This document shows, piece by piece, positions 27,552 to 42,094 of a stretch of DNA of 64,000 nucleotides. Position 1 is the first letter of the stretch; each line of letters starts with the position of its first letter. The stretch comes from Actinomycetota bacterium (lineage in GTDB: Bacteria; Actinomycetota; Actinomycetes; Mycobacteriales; JACQDL01), in NCBI GenBank assembly GCA_016201065.1, contig JACQDL010000062.1, forward strand, positions 28,786-92,785. Direction: 5' to 3'. The position numbers and the translations under genes are program-made. The notes beneath the pieces were generated by a model, which saw only the letters and a program-made list of their open reading frames with translations, was not told where the DNA came from and made no database searches.

Positions 27552-28910
27552 GTGAGCGAGGGTCCGACGCTGTTCGACGGCGCTGCCGAGGCGGCCGTCC
27601 GGGCCTCGGCGCCGCTGGCGGTGCGGATGCGTCCGCGGACCCTCGACGAGCTCGTCGGCCAGCGACACCTGCTCGGCCCTGGCAGCCCGCTGCGCCGGCT
27701 GGTGGAGGGCGACGCGCCGGTCTCGCTGATCCTGTGGGGACCGCCGGGCACCGGCAAGACGACGATCGCCGCCATCGTGTCCGGAGCCACCCAGCGCCGG
27801 TTCGTCCCGCTGTCCGCGCTGTCGGCCGGGGTGAAGGATGTCCGGGCGGTGATCGACTCCGCCCGCCGCGACCTGGGCATGTCGGGGCGGCAGACCGTGC
27901 TGTTCATCGACGAGGTGCACCGATTCTCCAAGACCCAGCAGGACTCGCTGCTCGGTGCGGTCGAGGAGCGGATCGTCACCCTGGTCGCCGCGACCACGGA
28001 GAACCCGCACTTCGCGCTGGTCCCGCCGTTGCTCTCCCGGTCGATCCTGCTCACCCTGCACCCGCTGGCCGACGACGACATCCGGGAGCTCGTCGACCGC
28101 GCCCGGGCCGACGAGCGTGGGCTGGCGGGCGCCGTCGAGCTGGCGCCGGAGGCCGCCGACCATCTGGTGCGGATGGCGGCTGGCGACGCCCGCAAGGCGC
28201 TCACGGTCCTGGAGGCCGCCGCCGACTCCGCCCGCGCGGCCGGGGAGACCCGGGTCGGGCTACCGGTGCTGGAGGCGGCCCTGGACACCGCGGCGGTCCG
28301 TTACGACCGGGACGGCGACACGCACTACGACGTCACCAGCGCCCTGATCAAGTCCATCCGCGGCTCCGACGTGGACGCGGCCCTGCACTACCTGGCGCGG
28401 ATGATCGTGGCGGGGGAGGACCCCCGGTTCATTGCCCGGCGGCTGGTGATCCTCGCCAGCGAGGATGTCGGGATGGCCGACCCGACGGCGCTGGGGGTGT
28501 CCGTCGCGGCGATGCAGGCGGTGCAGTTCATCGGCCTGCCGGAGGCCCAGCTCACCCTCGCCCAGGCGGTGATCCACCTCGCCACCGCGCCGAAGTCCAA
28601 CTCCGCCGCCGTGGCGCTCGCCGCCGCGATCGCCGACGTGCGGTCCGGGCTCGCCGGGCCGGTACCGGCGCACCTGCGGGATGCCCACTACCCGGGTGCT
28701 ACCCGGCTCGGGCACGGCGCCGGGTACGTCTACTCCCACGACGCGCCCGGCGGTGTCGCCGCCCAGCAGTACGCCCCGGACCTGGTCCACGGCCGCGACT
28801 ACTACCGCCCCACCGGATACGGCGCGGAGCGGCCGCTGGCCGAGCGGGTGGCGCGGTTGCGCCAGATCCTGCGCCACGCCGCCCCGCCCGCCCGGCCGGG
28901 GGCCGGGTGA
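27552..28910 (+). CDS. rarA: Replication-associated recombination ATPase RarA (MgsA)
   Basis: This 452-residue AAA+ ATPase of the clamp-loader clade acts at stalled replication forks. Walker A is [10 protein letters not shown] (about 59-68), Walker B is [14 protein letters not shown] (about 118-131), and [10 protein letters not shown] is the sensor 1 region typical of RarA. The C-terminal MgsA domain carries [22 protein letters not shown] and [10 protein letters not shown]. It lies between hisS-aspS and alaS, as in many actinobacteria. The start GTG 27552 is supported by the adjacent promoter. Confidence 0.94.
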   Translation: MSEGPTLFDGAAEAAVRASAPLAVRMRPRTLDELVGQRHLLGPGSPLRRLVEGDAPVSLILWGPPGTGKTTIAAIVSGATQRRFVPLSALSAGVKDVRAVIDSARRDLGMSGRQTVLFIDEVHRFSKTQQDSLLGAVEERIVTLVAATTENPHFALVPPLLSRSILLTLHPLADDDIRELVDRARADERGLAGAVELAPEAADHLVRMAAGDARKALTVLEAAADSARAAGETRVGLPVLEAALDTAAVRYDRDGDTHYDVTSALIKSIRGSDVDAALHYLARMIVAGEDPRFIARRLVILASEDVGMADPTALGVSVAAMQAVQFIGLPEAQLTLAQAVIHLATAPKSNSAAVALAAAIADVRSGLAGPVPAHLRDAHYPGATRLGHGAGYVYSHDAPGGVAAQQYAPDLVHGRDYYRPTGYGAERPLAERVARLRQILRHAAPPARPGAG

Positions 28911-28929
28911 GGTCGGGCCGCTGCCGGGG

Positions 28930-30906
28930 TCAGGTCAGCGGCACCCAGCCGGTCTGCCGCAGGGTCCTGACGTCGTTGGCCTGCAGGCCGGCCGCGGACA
29001 GGGTCCACAGCGTGTCCCCGATCATCATCGAGCGCTGGATCGGGACCGGCACCTGCTGCCCCGGGAGCTGCTGGCGTACCAGACCGCGGGGGACAAGGGC
29101 GCGATCCTCGACGGTGAGCAGGAGCACCCCGGTGTCGAATCCCGACGGCCGGGAGGAGGGGGTGGCCGGACCGTAGGCCTGCAACGGGATCACCACGGTC
29201 CGGGTCGCCGGCCAGTAGAGGAACGCGTGCGGGTCGAACTCCGCGTCCGAGTGGCCCAGCGGCGCGTGGTACTGCGCGGTGCGGGCCGGCCGGGCCGGGT
29301 CGCCGACGTCGAACAGCGACACCTGGGTGCCCTGGGTGCGGCCTTCGGCGGTGGCCTGCTGGCCGACGCCCAGCAGCCGCGAGTCGGTGATCGGGTGCAG
29401 GTAGGACGAGTACCCGAGCATGGTCAGCTCGCCGGTGAGCCGCGGGTGCGCCGGATCACGGAGGTCGACGGTGTACAGCGGGTCGACCTGGCGGAACGTC
29501 ACCACGTACCCGACCGGACCGATGAACCGGACCGCGTAGATCCGCTCACCGCGCCCCAGCCCGCCGACCGTGCCCACGGTCACCAGCCGGTCCCCCCGCC
29601 GACCGAGCACCGTGACCTGGCTCTCGGTGCCGCCCCCCGGCCCGGGGGCGAACTCCTGCCACGGCGGGTTGGACGTCGTGGCCAGCCGCAGGTGGCCGTC
29701 GTACTCGCTCATCGAGTACTGGTTGAGCAGCCAGCCCGGCACCGAGGACGAGGCGACGAACCTCGGCGGACCCGACTGGCCGGTGTCGAACTGGTACACC
29801 TCGGTCCGGTCGGCCGCCGGGCCGGCGCCGGGCCACGACCACTGCGGGCTGTTCGTCACGTAGAGGCTGCTCGCCGTGGCGTAGACGATCTCGCCGTCGG
29901 CGGCCACCGACACCGGGTCTCCGGTGCCGAGCGGTGTGTTCAGGTCGATGGTGAGCACGGTGAGCAGCCCGCTGCCGGCGTAGTGGGCCGGCAGGTTGAC
30001 CCGGCTGCAGTCGACCCGGCCGGTGACCGGCGACCCGCCACCCTCCAGCCGGTAGCCGGGCAGCCAGTCGGCCGCCGTCGAGGTGTCGATGACGGCCTGG
30101 TTGCGGCGGATCCGGTCGACGTCGTCGCGGGCCGACGCGACGGCGGGAAACAGCAGTTTGGGCTGGGAGCTCAGCACGACCCGGGCCGTGCCACCCACCA
30201 GGCGGGCGTCGAGGTACCGCCCCTCGAAGTGCAGCGTGTTGACCAGCCGCGGCTGCCCGCCGGCGAGATCGACCAGGGTCAGGCGTGACCCGGCGGCGGG
30301 GATCGGCACCGGCACCGGTCCGGAGCCGATCTCGGGCAGGCCGCCCCACCGCTGGCCGTCCGGCTCGGCCAGCGGGTACTCGTGCTCGATGACCAGCGCC
30401 CGGTCACCGGCGAGCAGCATTCCGACGGCAGCCACCGAGAGCCGGCTCCGGCCCAGATCGAGGGTGCCGGTCACCGCCCGCGCGGCGACGTCCACGACCT
30501 GCAGGCGGCCGTTGAGGATGGTGACGATGCGCCGGCCGTCGGTCTTGACCACGTCCGGCTCATCCATGCCGGCCTCGTGGACGTTTGTGCCGGAGTGGTC
30601 GGGCGCCGGGGCGGTCTGGTCCGTTGCCCGGCCCACGCCCGACTCCGGCCCGGCGACCTGCGGTGGCGCGCCCAGCGCGACGGTGATCATGCTGGGACCG
30701 AGCCCGTAGGGGCCGACCGACGCCTTGGCCGCGCCCTTGAGGTGCCGCAGCGTGTCGGTGCAGGAGGAGAAGGACACCAGCCGGAGCTGGCCGGGGTCCG
30801 GCCCCGGCCCGACCGGTCCGGGCGTGCCGTGTTGCGTCGTGCAACCGGACAGCGCGAGCGCCGCCGCCACCGTGAGGCCCGAAGCGGGCCGACTCCACCG
30901 ACTCAT
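28930..30906 (-). CDS. Beta-propeller domain lipoprotein
   Basis: This 658-residue protein has a signal peptide ending in the lipobox LSGC (Cys about 22), so it is lipid-anchored outside the membrane. After a short N-terminal domain comes TNVHEAGMDEPDVVKTDGRRI, the entry motif of the secreted beta-propeller family PF09826 (usual form TNVQ.AGVDE.D.VKTDG). Strand-rich blades with recurring LxVxDxxxPxxP-type turns follow to the end. The role of this family is not established. It is divergent from the DUF948-alaS operon and convergent with rarA. Confidence 0.85.
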   Translation of the reverse strand: MSRWSRPASGLTVAAALALSGCTTQHGTPGPVGPGPDPGQLRLVSFSSCTDTLRHLKGAAKASVGPYGLGPSMITVALGAPPQVAGPESGVGRATDQTAPAPDHSGTNVHEAGMDEPDVVKTDGRRIVTILNGRLQVVDVAARAVTGTLDLGRSRLSVAAVGMLLAGDRALVIEHEYPLAEPDGQRWGGLPEIGSGPVPVPIPAAGSRLTLVDLAGGQPRLVNTLHFEGRYLDARLVGGTARVVLSSQPKLLFPAVASARDDVDRIRRNQAVIDTSTAADWLPGYRLEGGGSPVTGRVDCSRVNLPAHYAGSGLLTVLTIDLNTPLGTGDPVSVAADGEIVYATASSLYVTNSPQWSWPGAGPAADRTEVYQFDTGQSGPPRFVASSSVPGWLLNQYSMSEYDGHLRLATTSNPPWQEFAPGPGGGTESQVTVLGRRGDRLVTVGTVGGLGRGERIYAVRFIGPVGYVVTFRQVDPLYTVDLRDPAHPRLTGELTMLGYSSYLHPITDSRLLGVGQQATAEGRTQGTQVSLFDVGDPARPARTAQYHAPLGHSDAEFDPHAFLYWPATRTVVIPLQAYGPATPSSRPSGFDTGVLLLTVEDRALVPRGLVRQQLPGQQVPVPIQRSMMIGDTLWTLSAAGLQANDVRTLRQTGWVPLT

Positions 30907-30931
30907 GCGGGTTCGACGTGACCATGGGAGT

Positions 30932-30958
30932 GCCGGTTCCGCCGGTTCCGCCGGTTCC
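30932..30958. repeat. 9-bp tandem repeat
   Basis: GCCGGTTCC is repeated three times in perfect tandem in the divergent region between the lipoprotein gene and the DUF948 gene. The next bases (GCCGGA) start a degenerate fourth copy. Confidence 0.8.
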
Positions 30959-30996
30959 GCCGGACCCGCTGGACGCTGCGGCGACGGTGCAGGCGG

Positions 30997-31025
30997 TAGG
31001 GTCGCCGGGGACCCGAACGGGTCCC
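30997..31025 (+). promoter_or_regulatory. -10-like box and leader hairpin ahead of the DUF948-alaS operon
   Basis: TAGGGT (30997-31002) could be a -10 box. It is followed by the perfect inverted repeat GGGACCCG-aa-CGGGTCCC (31008-31025), which would form a very stable hairpin at or near the 5' end of the transcript, 25 nt before the GTG. There is no T-tract, so attenuation is not evident. Confidence 0.4.
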
Positions 31026-31050
31026 TCCAGATCCACCCGGGGAGTGTTGC

Positions 31051-31473
31051 GTGTCCGGTGGCCAGATCGCCGCGCTCATCGCCGCGGCGGCGTTTGTCTT
31101 GCTGGTTGGTCTGCTCGCGGTACCGATCCTGAAGCTCGGCCGCGCCTTGGATGAGGCCACGCTGGCCCTGCGCAGCGCCCGCGAGGGCGCCGTGCCGATC
31201 CTGACCCAGGCGGCCAGCACCGTCGAGCACGTGAACGGTCAGCTGGAGCGGGTTGACGGCATCACGGCCAACGCCGAGGCGGTGTCCACCAACGTCGCGG
31301 CCCTCACCTCGGCGATCACCGGCGCGCTGGGTGGGCCGGTGGTGAAGGTCGCGGCGTTCTCCTACGGCGTGCGCCGGGCGGTGCTGGCCCGCCGCCACGC
31401 CGAGGAGGCGAAGCTGGCCAGCGCGGCAGCGCGGCGGGACCGCCGCGCCCGGCGCCGGGCGCGGCGCGGATGA
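31051..31473 (+). CDS. DUF948 family membrane protein
   Basis: This 140-residue protein has one N-terminal transmembrane helix (about residues 7-27), a helical region (ALDEATLALRSAREGAVPIL) with heptad-like spacing, and a strongly basic C-terminus made mostly of Arg and Ala. This layout matches DUF948, which often precedes alaS in actinobacteria. The GTG start follows GGGGAG at 8-10 nt. The next gene overlaps its stop as ATGA. The function is unknown. Confidence 0.8.
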   Translation: MSGGQIAALIAAAAFVLLVGLLAVPILKLGRALDEATLALRSAREGAVPILTQAASTVEHVNGQLERVDGITANAEAVSTNVAALTSAITGALGGPVVKVAAFSYGVRRAVLARRHAEEAKLASAAARRDRRARRRARRG

Positions 31474-31726
31474 AGCGGCTGTTCTGGCTGCTGCTCGGTG
31501 CGGTGCTCGGGATCGCGGTCTTCCGCCGGGTCAGCCGGGCGGCGCGTGCTCTCGCGCCCTCGGGTATCGCATCATCGGTGCTGGACACGTTCGCTGGGTT
31601 GGCGGGATCCGTCCGCGATTTCGTCGACGATGCGCGGGACGCCATGAACGAGCGCGAGCGTGAGCTTCGGGCCGGCATCGGTCTGGGTGGCACGCAGGGC
31701 GCACAGCCGGAGGATAACGAGCAACC

Positions 31727-31730
<4 letters not shown>
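31470..31730 (+). CDS. Small membrane protein between DUF948 gene and alaS
   Basis: This 86-residue product begins [20 protein letters not shown], a short hydrophobic N-terminal helix, followed by an amphipathic region ([18 protein letters not shown]) and an acidic C-terminus. A conserved small protein of this type sits before alaS in many actinobacteria (I associate it with DUF6167). Its start and stop both overlap neighbours by four bases, so it is coupled to the DUF948 gene and alaS. No function is known. Confidence 0.75.
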
Positions 31731-34401
<2,671 letters not shown>

Positions 34402-34405
<4 letters not shown>

Positions 34406-34902
34406 GCGAGGCCGTGGACGGTCCGCGGCTCGGCGTCGATGTGGGGTCGGTCCGGGTCGGGGTGGCGCTCTCGGATCCGGGCGGGGTGCTGGCGAGCCCG
34501 CTTGTCACGTTGCGGCGGGATCTGGTGGGTGGACAAGACCTGCTGGACTTGGTCGAGCTGGTACGCCAGCATGATGTCGTCGAGGTGATCGTGGGTCTGC
34601 CGCGGTCGCTGTCTGGCGGTCTCGGACCGGCAGCCAGGGCCGTCACGGCGTACGCCGATCAGCTCGCCAGCCGGGTGGCGCCGGTCCCGGTGCGTCTGGC
34701 GGACGAGAGGTTCACCACGGTGGTGGCCGCTCGAACGCTGACGCAGCGGGGAGTGAGGGGGAAGCGGCAGCGGCAGGTCGTTGATCAGGCCGCCGCTGTG
34801 ATCATCCTGCAAGGCTGGCTCGACCAGCGCCAACGGAATGAAGACCGGAGAGGAACGACCGGTGCTGCGACCTCCCCCACCGCGGCTGGAGAAGACCCGT
34901 GA
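34402..34902 (+). CDS. ruvX: Putative pre-16S rRNA nuclease / Holliday junction resolvase-like YqgF
   Basis: This 166-residue RNase H-fold protein opens with [16 protein letters not shown], the first acidic motif, then has [16 protein letters not shown] and [13 protein letters not shown]. It closes with [15 protein letters not shown], containing the late conserved aspartate. In E. coli YqgF processes the 5' end of 16S rRNA; a junction-resolvase role was proposed earlier from fold. The C-terminal 20 residues are an unconserved Thr/Ala-rich tail. The gene overlaps alaS and mltG by four bases each. Confidence 0.9.
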
Positions 34903-36020
34903 GTGATCTTTCGATCCTTGGCATCAGCGACGACCGGGGGTATGACCACGACGGTCGCCGCCGGAATGGTCGCCGGTCGCGGCGCCGCCGCCGGTCCGGC
35001 CGACTCGGCGGTGTGCTCGCCCTGATCGTCATCCTCGGCCTCGTCGCCGCGGTCGGCTACGGCGGCAAGCGCCTCTACGGCTACGTCGGCGCCTCGCCGG
35101 ACTACGCCGGCGACGGCACCGGCAGCGTCGAGATCCAGGTCAAGAGCGGTGACACCGCGAAGGACATCGCGGCGACGCTGGTCAGCAAGGGTGTGGTCAA
35201 GAGCGCCCGGGCGTTCGAGAACGCCGCCACCGCGGACCCGCGGTCCCGCGGCATCCGCCCCGGCTTCTACCGGTTGCGCCGGGAGATGAGCGGTGCCGCG
35301 GCCCTGAACCTGCTGCTGAGCCCGCAGGCTCGGCTCAGCATGAAGGTGACCGTGCCGGAGGGGTACGCCTCGCGCCAGATCTTCGAGCTCCTCGCCAAGA
35401 AGACCAAGGTGCCGCTGGCCGACTTCACCCAGGCGGCCGCCGAACCGGAGGCGCTCGGCCTGCCCGAGGGGGTCCGCAACGTCGAGGGCCTGCTGTTCCC
35501 CTCGACCTATGAGTTCGACCCCCACGCCACGGCGGCGGACATGCTCAGGGAGATGGTGACGACCTTCACCGCGCAGGTCGACGTGGCCGCGCTGGCGGAG
35601 GCCGCCAAGCCGTACGGGCTGACCTGGTACCAGCTCCTCAACGTGGCCTCGTTGGTCGAGGAGGAAGGGATCACGGCGGAGTTCGGCAAGGTGGCGAGGG
35701 TCGTCTACAACCGGCTGCACGACCGGGTCCGGCTCGGCTTCGACTCCACCATCAACTACGCGCTGGGCCGCTCCAGCATCGCGCTCAGCGTGAAGGACAC
35801 CCAGATCAGCAGCCTGTACAACACCTACCGGCACTTCGGCCTGCCGCCCACCCCGATCTCCAACCCCGGGCTGGAAGCCATCCAGGCCGCGATGGCGCCA
35901 CCGGCGGGGAACTGGCTGTACTTCGTGAAGATCGACAAGGCGGGGCACTCGTACTTCACCGCCAACTACGGCGACTTTCTGGCGCACAAGGCCGCCGCGC
36001 AGAAGAGCGGGGTGTACTGA
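34899..36020 (+). CDS. mltG: Endolytic murein transglycosylase MltG (YceG-like)
   Basis: This 373-residue protein has a basic N-terminal cytosolic segment (SRRRRRSGR), one transmembrane helix (about 38-58), a LysM-like subdomain ([22 protein letters not shown]) and the catalytic YceG domain with ASLVEEEG (251-257), where the second or third glutamate is the catalytic acid, followed by ARVVYNRL and [15 protein letters not shown]. MltG cleaves nascent peptidoglycan strands and sets glycan length. It is coupled to ruvX by GTGA and followed by aroE after 1 nt. Confidence 0.93.
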   Translation: MSDLSILGISDDRGYDHDGRRRNGRRSRRRRRSGRLGGVLALIVILGLVAAVGYGGKRLYGYVGASPDYAGDGTGSVEIQVKSGDTAKDIAATLVSKGVVKSARAFENAATADPRSRGIRPGFYRLRREMSGAAALNLLLSPQARLSMKVTVPEGYASRQIFELLAKKTKVPLADFTQAAAEPEALGLPEGVRNVEGLLFPSTYEFDPHATAADMLREMVTTFTAQVDVAALAEAAKPYGLTWYQLLNVASLVEEEGITAEFGKVARVVYNRLHDRVRLGFDSTINYALGRSSIALSVKDTQISSLYNTYRHFGLPPTPISNPGLEAIQAAMAPPAGNWLYFVKIDKAGHSYFTANYGDFLAHKAAAQKSGVY

Positions 36021-36021
36021 G

Positions 36022-36837
36022 GTGCCCAGGGCGGCCGTCCTCGGCTCACCGATCGGGCACTCGCTGTCTCCGGTGCTGCACCTCGCCGCCTACGATGCCC
36101 TGGGTCTGCCGGACTGGCGGTACCAGGCCGTCGACTGCGACGAGCACCGGCTGCTCCCGTTCGTCTCGGCACTCGACCGGGAATGGGTCGGGCTGTCGCT
36201 CACCATGCCGCTGAAGCGGCTCGTGCTGGAGCTGGCCGACGAGGTCTCGCCGCTCGCCGCGGCGGTCGGCGCGGCGAACACGCTGATCCGGCACGCGGAC
36301 GGGTGGTTCGCGGACAACACCGACGTGGGCGGCATCGTCGATGTGCTGCGTGAGTCGGGCGTCTCCAGCCCGGGCAGCGCGGTCGTGGTCGGCGCCGGCG
36401 GCACCGCCCAGGCGGCGCTGGCCGCGTTGCGCGAGCTGGGCATGGTCGAGCCGGTCGTGCTGGTCCGGGACCTGGCCCGGACCGCGGAGCTGCGCGCCGC
36501 GGCCAGCAGGCTGGACGTGCGTCCGCAGATCCAGGAGGGGATCACCGACCCGGCCGCGTACAAGGCCGACGTGCTGATCAGCACGATCCCGGCCGGCGCC
36601 GCCGACCAGCTCGCCCGGGCGCCGCAGTGGAACGGTCACGGCTTGTTGCTCGACGCGGTGTACGACCGGTGGCCAACCCCGATCGCGGTCACCGCGGCGG
36701 CGTGTGGGTGGCGGATCGCCAGCGGTCTGGACATGCTGCTCGGCCAGGCCGTGCGGCAGGTGACCGCGATGACCGGGCTGCCGGCGCCGGTGGCGGCGAT
36801 GCGGGCGGCGCTGTACGCGGCCGCGGCTGGGCGCTGA
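36022..36837 (+). CDS. aroE: Shikimate dehydrogenase
   Basis: This 271-residue NADP-dependent enzyme reduces 3-dehydroshikimate. The substrate site shows GSPIGHSLSP (8-17), Lys65 in SLTMPLKR and Asp101 in DNTDVGG; these are the catalytic pair of the family. The Rossmann half begins with VVVGAGGTAQAALAAL. The C-terminus has the usual LLGQAVRQ helix. It is the first of five aro genes in the window and is translated from GTG 36022 directly after mltG. Short tandem repeats follow its stop. Confidence 0.93.
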   Translation: MPRAAVLGSPIGHSLSPVLHLAAYDALGLPDWRYQAVDCDEHRLLPFVSALDREWVGLSLTMPLKRLVLELADEVSPLAAAVGAANTLIRHADGWFADNTDVGGIVDVLRESGVSSPGSAVVVGAGGTAQAALAALRELGMVEPVVLVRDLARTAELRAAASRLDVRPQIQEGITDPAAYKADVLISTIPAGAADQLARAPQWNGHGLLLDAVYDRWPTPIAVTAAACGWRIASGLDMLLGQAVRQVTAMTGLPAPVAAMRAALYAAAAGR

Positions 36838-36896
36838 GTCGGGGCGCTGGGTCGGGGCGCACCCGGCGCTGGTCGGGGTCGGCGCTGGTCGGGGTC
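36829..36896. repeat. Short tandem repeats after aroE
   Basis: Two 13-bp near-copies (36829-36841 and 36842-36854, GGGCGCTG(A/G)GTCG) are followed by two exact 16-bp copies of GGCGCTGGTCGGGGTC (36865-36880 and 36881-36896). The first copy includes the aroE TGA. Confidence 0.8.
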
Positions 36897-36909
36897 GGCG
36901 GTCGACCGT

Positions 36910-36915
36910 TAAGGT
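36910..36915 (+). promoter_or_regulatory. -10-like box for the prepilin peptidase gene
   Basis: TAAGGT ends 7 nt before the GTG at 36923, with no ribosome-binding sequence in between. This is the same geometry as at several other genes in the window. Confidence 0.45.
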
Positions 36916-36922
36916 CCGATTC

Positions 36923-37627
36923 GTGGATGTCGTCCCCATGGCGGTCGCTGCGGGCTTCGGTGTGCTGATCGGGCCGGGTCTGGCCGGGCTGACCCTCCGG
37001 ATTCCGGTATCCGAGCCGTGCTGGCCGGCCGGCTGGTGGCATGGCGCGGGGGTGGGACGTCGCCGGCTGTCCGTGGTCACGGCGGCCAGCATGGTGTCGC
37101 TCGGCCTGGCCGGTGCCGGGATCGGGTTCGCCGGTGCGCTCCCGGCGTACCTGTGGTTCGGCGCGATCGCCGTGGTGCTGACCGTGATCGACGTTGAGCA
37201 CCACCGGCTACCCAACCGGCTGACCTACCCCTCCTACCCCGCCGGTCTCCTGCTGCTCGGTGCCGCCTCGCTGGCCGGGCACGCCGGCCAGGCATACCTG
37301 CGCGCGCTGCTGACCATGGTCGCGTTGCTTACGGCGTCGTTGCTGGTCGCCGTGATCTCACCGACCGCACTGGGGCTCGGCGACGTCAAGCTGACCGGGT
37401 TGCTCGGCCTGTATCTCGGCTGGCTGGGCACCGGGTTCGTGTTGCTCGGCATCGGGTTCGGGGTGCTGGTCGGCGCGGCGATGGCGGTCGGCCTGCTGGC
37501 CACCGGCCGGGCCGGGTTGCACTCGGAGATCGCCTACGGTCCACCGCTGCTGGTCGGGGGGATGGTCAGCGTGGGGTTCGGCGGTCCGCTGCTGGATGCC
37601 TACCTCGCCATGGCTGGGCTGCGCTGA
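36923..37627 (+). CDS. A24 family prepilin peptidase
   Basis: This 234-residue integral membrane aspartic peptidase has six or seven hydrophobic segments. The two catalytic aspartates are in VIDVEHHRLPNRL (about residue 90) and GLGDVKL (about residue 154). The N-terminal methyltransferase/cysteine domain of classical PilD is missing, so this is a peptidase-only type that would remove prepilin leader sequences. No pilin genes lie nearby. The start could be GTG 36923 or ATG 36938. A prepilin peptidase between aroE and aroC is also common in actinobacteria. Confidence 0.88.
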   Translation: MDVVPMAVAAGFGVLIGPGLAGLTLRIPVSEPCWPAGWWHGAGVGRRRLSVVTAASMVSLGLAGAGIGFAGALPAYLWFGAIAVVLTVIDVEHHRLPNRLTYPSYPAGLLLLGAASLAGHAGQAYLRALLTMVALLTASLLVAVISPTALGLGDVKLTGLLGLYLGWLGTGFVLLGIGFGVLVGAAMAVGLLATGRAGLHSEIAYGPPLLVGGMVSVGFGGPLLDAYLAMAGLR

Positions 37628-37698
37628 GCCGGCCGGTACCGAGCCGAGCGGGGGCCGGGCTCGCGGTGGGTCGCGGGACGGCGTGACAGACTTCTCGC

Positions 37699-38877
37699 AT
37701 GCTGCGTTGGGTTACCGCCGGCGAGTCCCATGGTCCGGCGCTGGTCGCGGTCATGGAGGGCATACCGGCTGGGGTGTCGATCTCCGGTGAGCAGGTCGCG
37801 GCCGAGCTCACCCGCCGCCGGGCCGGATACGGTCGGGGCGCCCGGATGGCCTTCGAGCGGGACGAGGTGGAGCTCACCGGCGGGGTACGGCACGGGCTGA
37901 CCATGGGTGGGCCGGTGGCGTTACGGGTCGGCAACAGCGAGTGGCCCAAGTGGCGGACCGTGATGGCGGCCGATCCGGTTGACCCCGCCGAGCTGGCCGG
38001 GTTGGCGCGCAACGCGCCGCTGACCCGGCCCCGGCCCGGCCACGCGGACCTGGTGGGCATGCAGAAGTACGGGTTCACCGATGCCCGGCCGGTGCTGGAA
38101 CGGTCCAGCGCCCGGGAGACCGCGGCCCGGGTCGGGCTCGCGGCCGTGGCCCGGGCGTTCCTGCACCAGGCGCTCGGGGTGGGGGTGGTCAGCCACGTGG
38201 TCCGGATCGGCGAGGCGGCCGCGCCCGCGGGCTCGGTGCCGCTGCCCGAGGACGCGGCCACCGTCGACGCCTCGCCGGTGCGGTGTCTCGACGGCGGGGC
38301 CGGCGCGGCGATGGTCGCCGAGATCGACGAGGCCAGGCGGGCCGGCGACACCCTGGGCGGCGTGGTCGAGGTGCTCGCCTACGGGCTGCCGCCGGGACTG
38401 GGTAGCTTCGTGCAGGCCGACCGCCGGCTGGATGCCCGGATCGCCGGGGCGTTGATGGGCATCCAGGCGATGAAGGGCGTCGAGTTCGGCGACGGCTTCG
38501 AGCTGGCCCGGGTCCGGGGTTCGCAGGCGCAGGACGAGATCGTCAACACCCCGGGTGGGGTGCGCCGGCTCACCGGTCACGCCGGCGGGGTCGAGGGCGG
38601 GATGAGCACCGGCGAGCCGCTGCGGGTGCGCGCGGCGATGAAGCCGATCTCCACCGTCCCGCGGGCGCTGGCCACCGTCGACGTGGTCACCGGCGAGCCG
38701 GCCGTGGCGATCAACCAGCGCAGCGACGTGTGTGCGGTGCCCGCCGCCGGCGTCGTCGCCGAGGCGGTGGTGCTGCTCGTCCTCGCCGACGCCGCGCTGG
38801 AGAAGTTCGGCGGTGACTCGGTCACCGAGGTGCGCCGCAACGTCGGCGGCTACCTGGCGGACCTCGTCGTCCGGTAG
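37699..38877 (+). CDS. aroC: Chorismate synthase
   Basis: This 392-residue FMN-dependent enzyme forms chorismate from EPSP. The N-terminal [20 protein letters not shown] motif holds an active-site histidine, the [11 protein letters not shown] signature lies near residue 135, and [13 protein letters not shown] (about 296) and [16 protein letters not shown] (about 335) complete the cofactor and substrate site. CAGACT ending 6 nt before the ATG may be a weak -10 box; no ribosome-binding sequence is evident. aroK follows after a 68-nt gap. Confidence 0.96.
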   Translation: MLRWVTAGESHGPALVAVMEGIPAGVSISGEQVAAELTRRRAGYGRGARMAFERDEVELTGGVRHGLTMGGPVALRVGNSEWPKWRTVMAADPVDPAELAGLARNAPLTRPRPGHADLVGMQKYGFTDARPVLERSSARETAARVGLAAVARAFLHQALGVGVVSHVVRIGEAAAPAGSVPLPEDAATVDASPVRCLDGGAGAAMVAEIDEARRAGDTLGGVVEVLAYGLPPGLGSFVQADRRLDARIAGALMGIQAMKGVEFGDGFELARVRGSQAQDEIVNTPGGVRRLTGHAGGVEGGMSTGEPLRVRAAMKPISTVPRALATVDVVTGEPAVAINQRSDVCAVPAAGVVAEAVVLLVLADAALEKFGGDSVTEVRRNVGGYLADLVVR

Positions 38878-38945
38878 CCGGCTGACCGGCCATCGGTACA
38901 GTGTGCCCGACCCACATCGCACGCCGCGTGAGGAGTGTGTGACGG

Positions 38946-40968
<2,023 letters not shown>

Positions 40969-40978
40969 CGTGCCGGGT

Positions 40979-42076
40979 ATGCCCGCATCGCATGCCGTCC
41001 GACGTGACCTGGTCCGGAAGCAGCTCCGTGCCGCCGGGCTCGACGCCGGCCTCATCACCAGCCTGGTCAACGTCCGGTACCTGACCGGTTTCACCGGCTC
41101 CAACGGGGCACTGCTGATCTGGACCGACGGCTCCACCGCGGACCGGGCGGTGTTCGGCACCGACGGCCGCTACGACACCCAGCGGGCCAGCGAGGTCCCG
41201 GAGCTGGAGCCGGTGCTCGCCCGGGAGTGCGCGGTGGCGCTCGCCGCGCGGGCCGGTCGGGACGGCGCCCGGCTGGTTGGCTTCGAGGCGCACCAGGTCA
41301 CCGTCGACGGGCTCGCCGCACTCGTCGCCGCGGCCGAGGGGGTGGAGCTGCGGTCACTGGGTCGGGTCGTGGAGGGGCTGCGGGTGCGCAAGTCGGAGCA
41401 GGAGCTGCTGCTCCTGCAGCGTGCCTGCGACATCGCCGACGTGGCCCTGGCCGACCTCCTCCTGACCGGCGGGCTGCGGCCGGGACGCACCGAGCGGGAG
41501 GTCGGGCGGGAGCTGGACGGCCGGATGCTCGACCTGGGGGCGCACGCCGTCAGCTTCGAGACGATCATCGCCGGCGGGCCGAACTCGGCCATCCCGCACC
41601 ACCACCCCACCGACCGCGTGCTGGTGGCCGGGGACCTCGTCAAGCTCGACTTCGGCGCCGAGTACGAGGGATACCACTCCGACATGACCAGGACCGTGGT
41701 GCTGGGCGAGCCCGCGGGATGGCAGCAGGAGGTCTACGACCTGGTGGTGGCCGCCCAGCGGGCCGGCCGGGAGGCGCTGGCGGTCGACGCCGACGTGCGG
41801 GAGGTCGACCAGGCCGCGCGCGCCGTGATCGAGGGAGCCGGGTACGGCGAGCAGTTCTGCCACGGGCTGGGGCACGGTGTCGGGCTGGAGATCCATGAGG
41901 CCCCGACGCTGTCCCCGCTGGGCGCCGGTACACTCGCCGAGCTGACGACGGTGACCGTCGAGCCCGGGGTGTACCTCGCGGGGCGGGGCGGTGTCCGCAT
42001 CGAGGACACCCTCGTGGTCCGCGGGACCGGACCGGAGCTGCTGACCCAGACCACCAAGGATCTCGTCATCCTGTAA
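40979..42076 (+). CDS. M24 family aminopeptidase (Xaa-Pro peptidase-like)
   Basis: This 365-residue protein has a creatinase-type N-terminal domain (TGFTGSNGALLIW, GRYDTQRASE) and a pita-bread catalytic domain. The five metal ligands fall in LDFGAEYEGYHSDMTRT (two aspartates), GHGVGLEIHEAP (histidine), TVEPGVYL (glutamate) and GVRIEDTLVV (glutamate). It is likely to release N-terminal residues next to proline. A gene of this kind directly before efp is common. The start ATG 40979 follows a -10-like box rather than a ribosome-binding site. Confidence 0.92.
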   Translation: MPASHAVRRDLVRKQLRAAGLDAGLITSLVNVRYLTGFTGSNGALLIWTDGSTADRAVFGTDGRYDTQRASEVPELEPVLARECAVALAARAGRDGARLVGFEAHQVTVDGLAALVAAAEGVELRSLGRVVEGLRVRKSEQELLLLQRACDIADVALADLLLTGGLRPGRTEREVGRELDGRMLDLGAHAVSFETIIAGGPNSAIPHHHPTDRVLVAGDLVKLDFGAEYEGYHSDMTRTVVLGEPAGWQQEVYDLVVAAQRAGREALAVDADVREVDQAARAVIEGAGYGEQFCHGLGHGVGLEIHEAPTLSPLGAGTLAELTTVTVEPGVYLAGRGGVRIEDTLVVRGTGPELLTQTTKDLVIL

Positions 42077-42094
42077 GGAAGCAGAGGACGGCAC

